A stretch of 34,932 bases of DNA from Chara braunii. Its lineage: Eukaryota > Streptophyta > Charophyceae > Charales > Characeae. The position numbers and the translations under genes are program-made. Shown here piece by piece: positions 31,592 through 34,932 of the stretch. Numbering within the stretch: position 1 is the stretch's first letter; each line of letters starts with the position of its first letter. The DNA is taken from assembly GCA_003427395.1 (NCBI GenBank), contig BFEA01000008.1, forward strand, positions 783,634 through 818,565, in the 5' to 3' direction. The notes under the pieces are model-generated. The model worked only from the letters and a program-made list of their open reading frames with translations. It was not told the origin of the DNA and did no database searches.

Positions 31592-32180
31592 AAAACACTC
31601 AAGTAGCATGTAGGCCAGTACTGCACCCAGTAGAAGTAGATGTGTCGGGTACTCGAGGCCGAGCAGAAGAAGACAAAGTTGGCATTTTAGAGGCCCAGTA
31701 GCGGTAGGCTAGGTCTAGGGCGGTACCAGTCCATCCAGTATGAGTCTAGGGCCTGTACGGGCAATGTCAGAGTCTGCAATGATGTTTGCCTCTGAAAGGG
31801 AGGAGGTACTGGTTGCTTGGGAGGCTGAGCGGCTTGGAAGTCACGGCCCAGGAGGCAAGTAGGCCGCTATATCTGGAGGCCGAGGGAAGAGCTCGGCCTC
31901 ATTCTTCAGTGTGCAAGTTTGGCGACACGTTGCTGGAGCGCTGGCTACTACAGCGCTGCTGGGAGTAAGAAGCCGGGAGCTTCCACCTTGGCTATGGTGG
32001 AGCTCTACTGGCAGGAGGAGGAGGGAGAAGAGGACCAAGGAGGAGAGTAGCTAGGTACCTACCTGGCTATGATGGACACCATCTTCATCGTCTTGATTGG
32101 TGCTGCATGTGGAAGGCCCCAGTTGGGGTAGTGTCGCACCAAGGAAGCTGGGGGCAGAGACAAGCACGGCGGCCTAATGA

Positions 32181-32262
32181 GCAGCGACATAGCTTCTTTG
32201 CGTTGTCCTTTGCACAGGGAGGCAACGACATAGCTGCTTTGGGTTGTCCTGTGGACAGGAGG
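32181..32262. repeat. 41-bp tandem duplication in the LTR
   Basis: Two degenerate 41-bp units share CGACATAGCT, TTTG and GTTGTCCT, then ACAGG. Confidence 0.75.
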
Positions 32263-32504
32263 GTTGAGCCCTCAATAGCTCGCCATAGCCTCGGCCTACA
32301 TGAAGAGAAAGGAGGAGGGTGGCCATAGCTATGGTGGACCTCATGTTGTGCCCGCAGTAGAAGAGGGATTCGGACATTGATTGTGGTTCAGCCATTCGAC
32401 ATCATTATTGTTATTTCTTGTTTGGATAAGAGGGGAGGAGATAAGGAGGAGATTGGTTGGTGGAGAAGAAGAGCATTATCTTTGGTCTATGCTGGAGTAC
32501 ATCA

Positions 32505-32555
32505 TCTTCTTCCTTTCTTCTTCTTCTTCTTCTTCTTCTCTCCCTCTCTCTCCTC
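32505..32555. repeat. (TTC)n and (CT)n microsatellite
   Basis: A TTC run passes into CT-rich sequence near the LTR 3' end. Confidence 0.9.
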
Positions 32556-32640
32556 TCAAGTTCATTCATTTCTTTTGCAATTGGACGACATTGTACTTTT
32601 TGATGAATGTATACTTCGTAATTGGCCAGGATCGTAACAT

Positions 32641-32652
32641 TGGTATTAGAGC
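32641..32652 (+). other. Initiator tRNA-Met primer binding site (one variant base)
   Basis: TGGTATTAGAGC differs from the standard TGGTATCAGAGC by one C to T change. It follows the LTR end by one base. Confidence 0.8.
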
Positions 32653-33961
32653 GGATTCTACTTGCTGGCGAAAGTTAACTTTGCCGCCACATCCCTAACC
32701 TAATCGGTAAGGGCTAACCACTTAGGGTTAGGGCTGGAAGTTAGGATTAAGTGGGGCAGCGTGGTGAAGGGAAGCTGCTCCCACCTAGCAGGGCCGTGTA
32801 GGGTCGACATTAGACCCAACCAGGTTGCTTGAGTGCATGTTTGTGGTGGCGAGACCCAAGGTGGGACTTGCATGATGCCATTGGAGAGAGGCGACATTGA
32901 AGGGCACCTACAACTTGAATCTGGACTTCAAGGAAGACGAGGAGTGACTTTAGGGCTCCCCTCAAGTTAGGCGAGGTTGTGGGTGGCAGCCATGTCTGCA
33001 CCTACGGACTGCAAGTTGCTACTTTGATCTTCAACATCGACGGGGGATCCTGTGTTGTCTTTTGGGGTAGTTGTTGACCCTCCTAGATGATAGGACACTA
33101 GTGTAGAGGATGCTAATTGGGTCAGGAGGACTATGTGAGAGGGGTGTGAGTTTCTTTCATCTCAAGAGCCCGACCACTTAGGTAAGTGTCGTGTTGCCAG
33201 GGTGCCCATGTGTGTGAGCATGGAATTGACTGCCTGCTTGGGTATTTTGGGTTTTTCTTCCATCCTCCATAGTCTTGATTTTGTGTGAGGTATGTGAACT
33301 ACTTACTCACCTGACGAGTGAATGAATGGAGTATCTTGTGTGCCATGCTATATCTTTCTACAGTGCTTTGTTTATTTCATTCTGAACGATTGTAGTCTGT
33401 AGGTTCTTTCTTGGGATATTTCATTTTTCAATTCGGTAGGGGTAAAGAGTAGGTCTTTGTGGAACTCTTGTTGGTTGGGACCTGGTTCTGACTCCACTAG
33501 AACCATTTGGGACTCAATGGGACCAGGCCCAAACAAGAAGGGCCCCTCGGGCCCAAATCTGTTGACGTCAGTTACCGTGCTCTATCTGATTGGGACTCAG
33601 AGCTCATGCTTTCGGACCAGGATACTCGCTGCTGAGGGGATCTCAACTGAGACGTTTTAATGGACTTCACCACAGGATCCGCCGCTGGACTCGCACCTTG
33701 GAACCCTCTCAATTCTCTCTTGCATTGCGTAGTACACTTTGAATTTGATTTGTCGTGTCTTCACGGAGCTGGGTCTGGACAGGCTTGAGAGGACCTCATA
33801 CGTATTCGGATCAGACTGTGCGGCGGAATCAGATCTCTCCGATATTTATTTTTATTAATTGTTTTGACTGCTCTCCAGTCCAAATGAATTGTCGCGCCGG
33901 CTAGGAGTTCTATCTTCTCTTCTAATTGCTTTCAAGTTGTTTCCTTCATTGGGTTCGTTAA
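32653..33961 (+). other. 5' leader of the plus-strand element
   Basis: About 1.3 kb without a recognised gene, between the primer site and the gag ATG. CCCTAAC (32693) and GTTAGGG (32730) form a short inverted repeat. Confidence 0.55.
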
Positions 33962-34932
33962 ATGTCGGCGTCTACAGGATCACAAACGAGAGAGAAGCTT
34001 CTGAGTGTTCATCCCATAAGTGTGAGGAAGAACGGACCTCTCTTGAGAGACTTATTGACACCCTCGTCCTCCATCATGGCATCTGCAACAGAATGGAAGT
34101 TGCAAATGGACGCTGCCCTTGAGGCAAAAAAAGCGCAATACCAGTTCTTTTATGAAAAAACATTGAAGAGGGAAGAGGAAGAGAAGGAGAAGGAGAGGGG
34201 AGACAAAGTAAAGGCTCATGAATCCATCTTCAGTACGGTGCCCGCCTTAATTGATGCTGAGGTGGAAGAGAAGACCGTCCCACTCCTCAAGGCCTTAGTA
34301 GAAGTTTGGGTTGTTGAAGACCATATTGACAAACTTGCGAAGGTGTTTGACAAACTCAAGTTGCGTGAGGATATGGCCCTGATGGCGCAGCAGCACCGTG
34401 ACCAACTGCAAGAGTTTACTAACATGCAGCCGGCCCAAAGTGTCCTTCCGCCTGCTTACCCTGCTTCCAGTGCTGCGTGTCAGTCCGTTCTTGCCCCTCT
34501 AACATATCTTCTTCTTCTTCTTTGAGTGTGGTCAACAGCCTAGCCGGATCTGCAGCAGGTCCAGACCCCGCTGTTGCTGCTGCAGTGGTAAGTGGCAGTG
34601 AAGGGCATTCTGGAACTGTTGCAGCCCCGAATTCGGACCCAGCAATCGCTGGTCCTAGCTGCAGCTTTCCCTACGTGGACAGGAAGGCGACACATATTTC
34701 GTCTAAGTATGACGGAGAAGACGACATCGAATCTCGGATCAGCTCCATGCGACCCTACTTTGATGTGTTGGGGACACCCTCGATTACTGAGTCGTCGGTC
34801 CTAGGGACCAATGTGGAACCCGCCGTTAGGGGCTTCGTAGAAGTCCAAGTTGTACAGTCAAGCTATAAAAGAATAGCACTCAACAAATGGTTGAAGGCTA
34901 CGCTAATAGCCACACTCGAGGATCTCTTGATC
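33962..34932 (+). pseudogene. LTR-element gag, frameshifted, continues past window
   Basis: ATG 33962 opens a frame that starts MSASTGSQTREKLLSVHP. It passes through a charged, probably coiled-coil segment (AALEAKKAQYQFFYEKTLK, then a run of Glu and Lys) and ends at TGA 34522-34524. In another frame, coding continues from about 34480 to the window end: SSSSLSVVNSLAG, VDRKATHISSKYDGEDDIES, VLGTNVEPAVRGFVEVQ and NKWLKATL. The change lies in or just before a TCT run (34507-34521), a likely slippage site. The second part looks like the start of a capsid domain. The gag lies 1.3 kb after an initiator-Met primer site, so it belongs to this element. Pol is not in view. Confidence 0.75.

Larger units (their letters stand above)
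31228..32639 (+). mobile_element. 5' LTR of a plus-strand element
   Basis: It begins TGTAATGACCC where LINE 4 similarity stops and ends ATCGTAACA, one base before a primer site. The TGT and ACA ends form the usual short inverted repeat. The length is about 1.4 kb. It contains a 75-bp and a 41-bp tandem duplication and a TTC/CT microsatellite. The partner LTR is outside the window. Confidence 0.7.

Noticed and set aside
32727-32742. TTAGGGTTAGGG telomere-like motif
   Set aside because: Only two units, not the usual plant TTTAGGG, and inside an element leader.

Overview
The window looks like intergenic DNA from a large, repeat-rich green-plant or streptophyte-algal nuclear genome; a charophyte such as Chara is my best guess, from memory of similar gag and LINE proteins, and is not proven. 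The reasons are plant-type L1-like LINEs, Ty3-type LTR elements with initiator-tRNA-Met and possibly tRNA-Asp primer sites, many short tandem duplications, an assembly gap (20875-21429), and no intact gene. There is no bacterial-style gene packing.

Layout. 1-4930 is mostly unrecognised DNA with microsatellites, a small foldback element (996-1200) and two two-copy tandem duplications. 4936-8156 holds two LINE pol fragments joined tail to tail. 8157-9802 is a truncated LTR followed by another repeat family and a 452-bp tandem duplication. 9803-12500 looks like the minus-strand end of an LTR element; it carries a triple 123-bp repeat and an array of eight related 31-nt hairpins with compensatory stem changes (11531-12274), the most unusual signal here. 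15125-16270 is a Ty3 protease-RT fragment that stops exactly at a tRNA-Asp-like primer site. 18406-19434 is a gag with a zinc knuckle, broken by two TAG stops. 20776-24122 is a minus-strand Ty3-type element (gag, leader, primer site, LTR) interrupted by the gap. 25248-25485 may be a host exon. 25706-28194 is a 5'-truncated LINE between 75-bp direct repeats. 29770-31227 is a further LINE, cut by a plus-strand LTR element (LTR 31228-32639, primer site 32641-32652, gag 33962 to the window end).

Nothing here forms a working pathway. The elements record nested insertion, truncation, tandem duplication and C-to-T decay. The two initiator-Met-primed elements share an architecture: LTR, primer site, about 1.2-1.3 kb leader, then gag.
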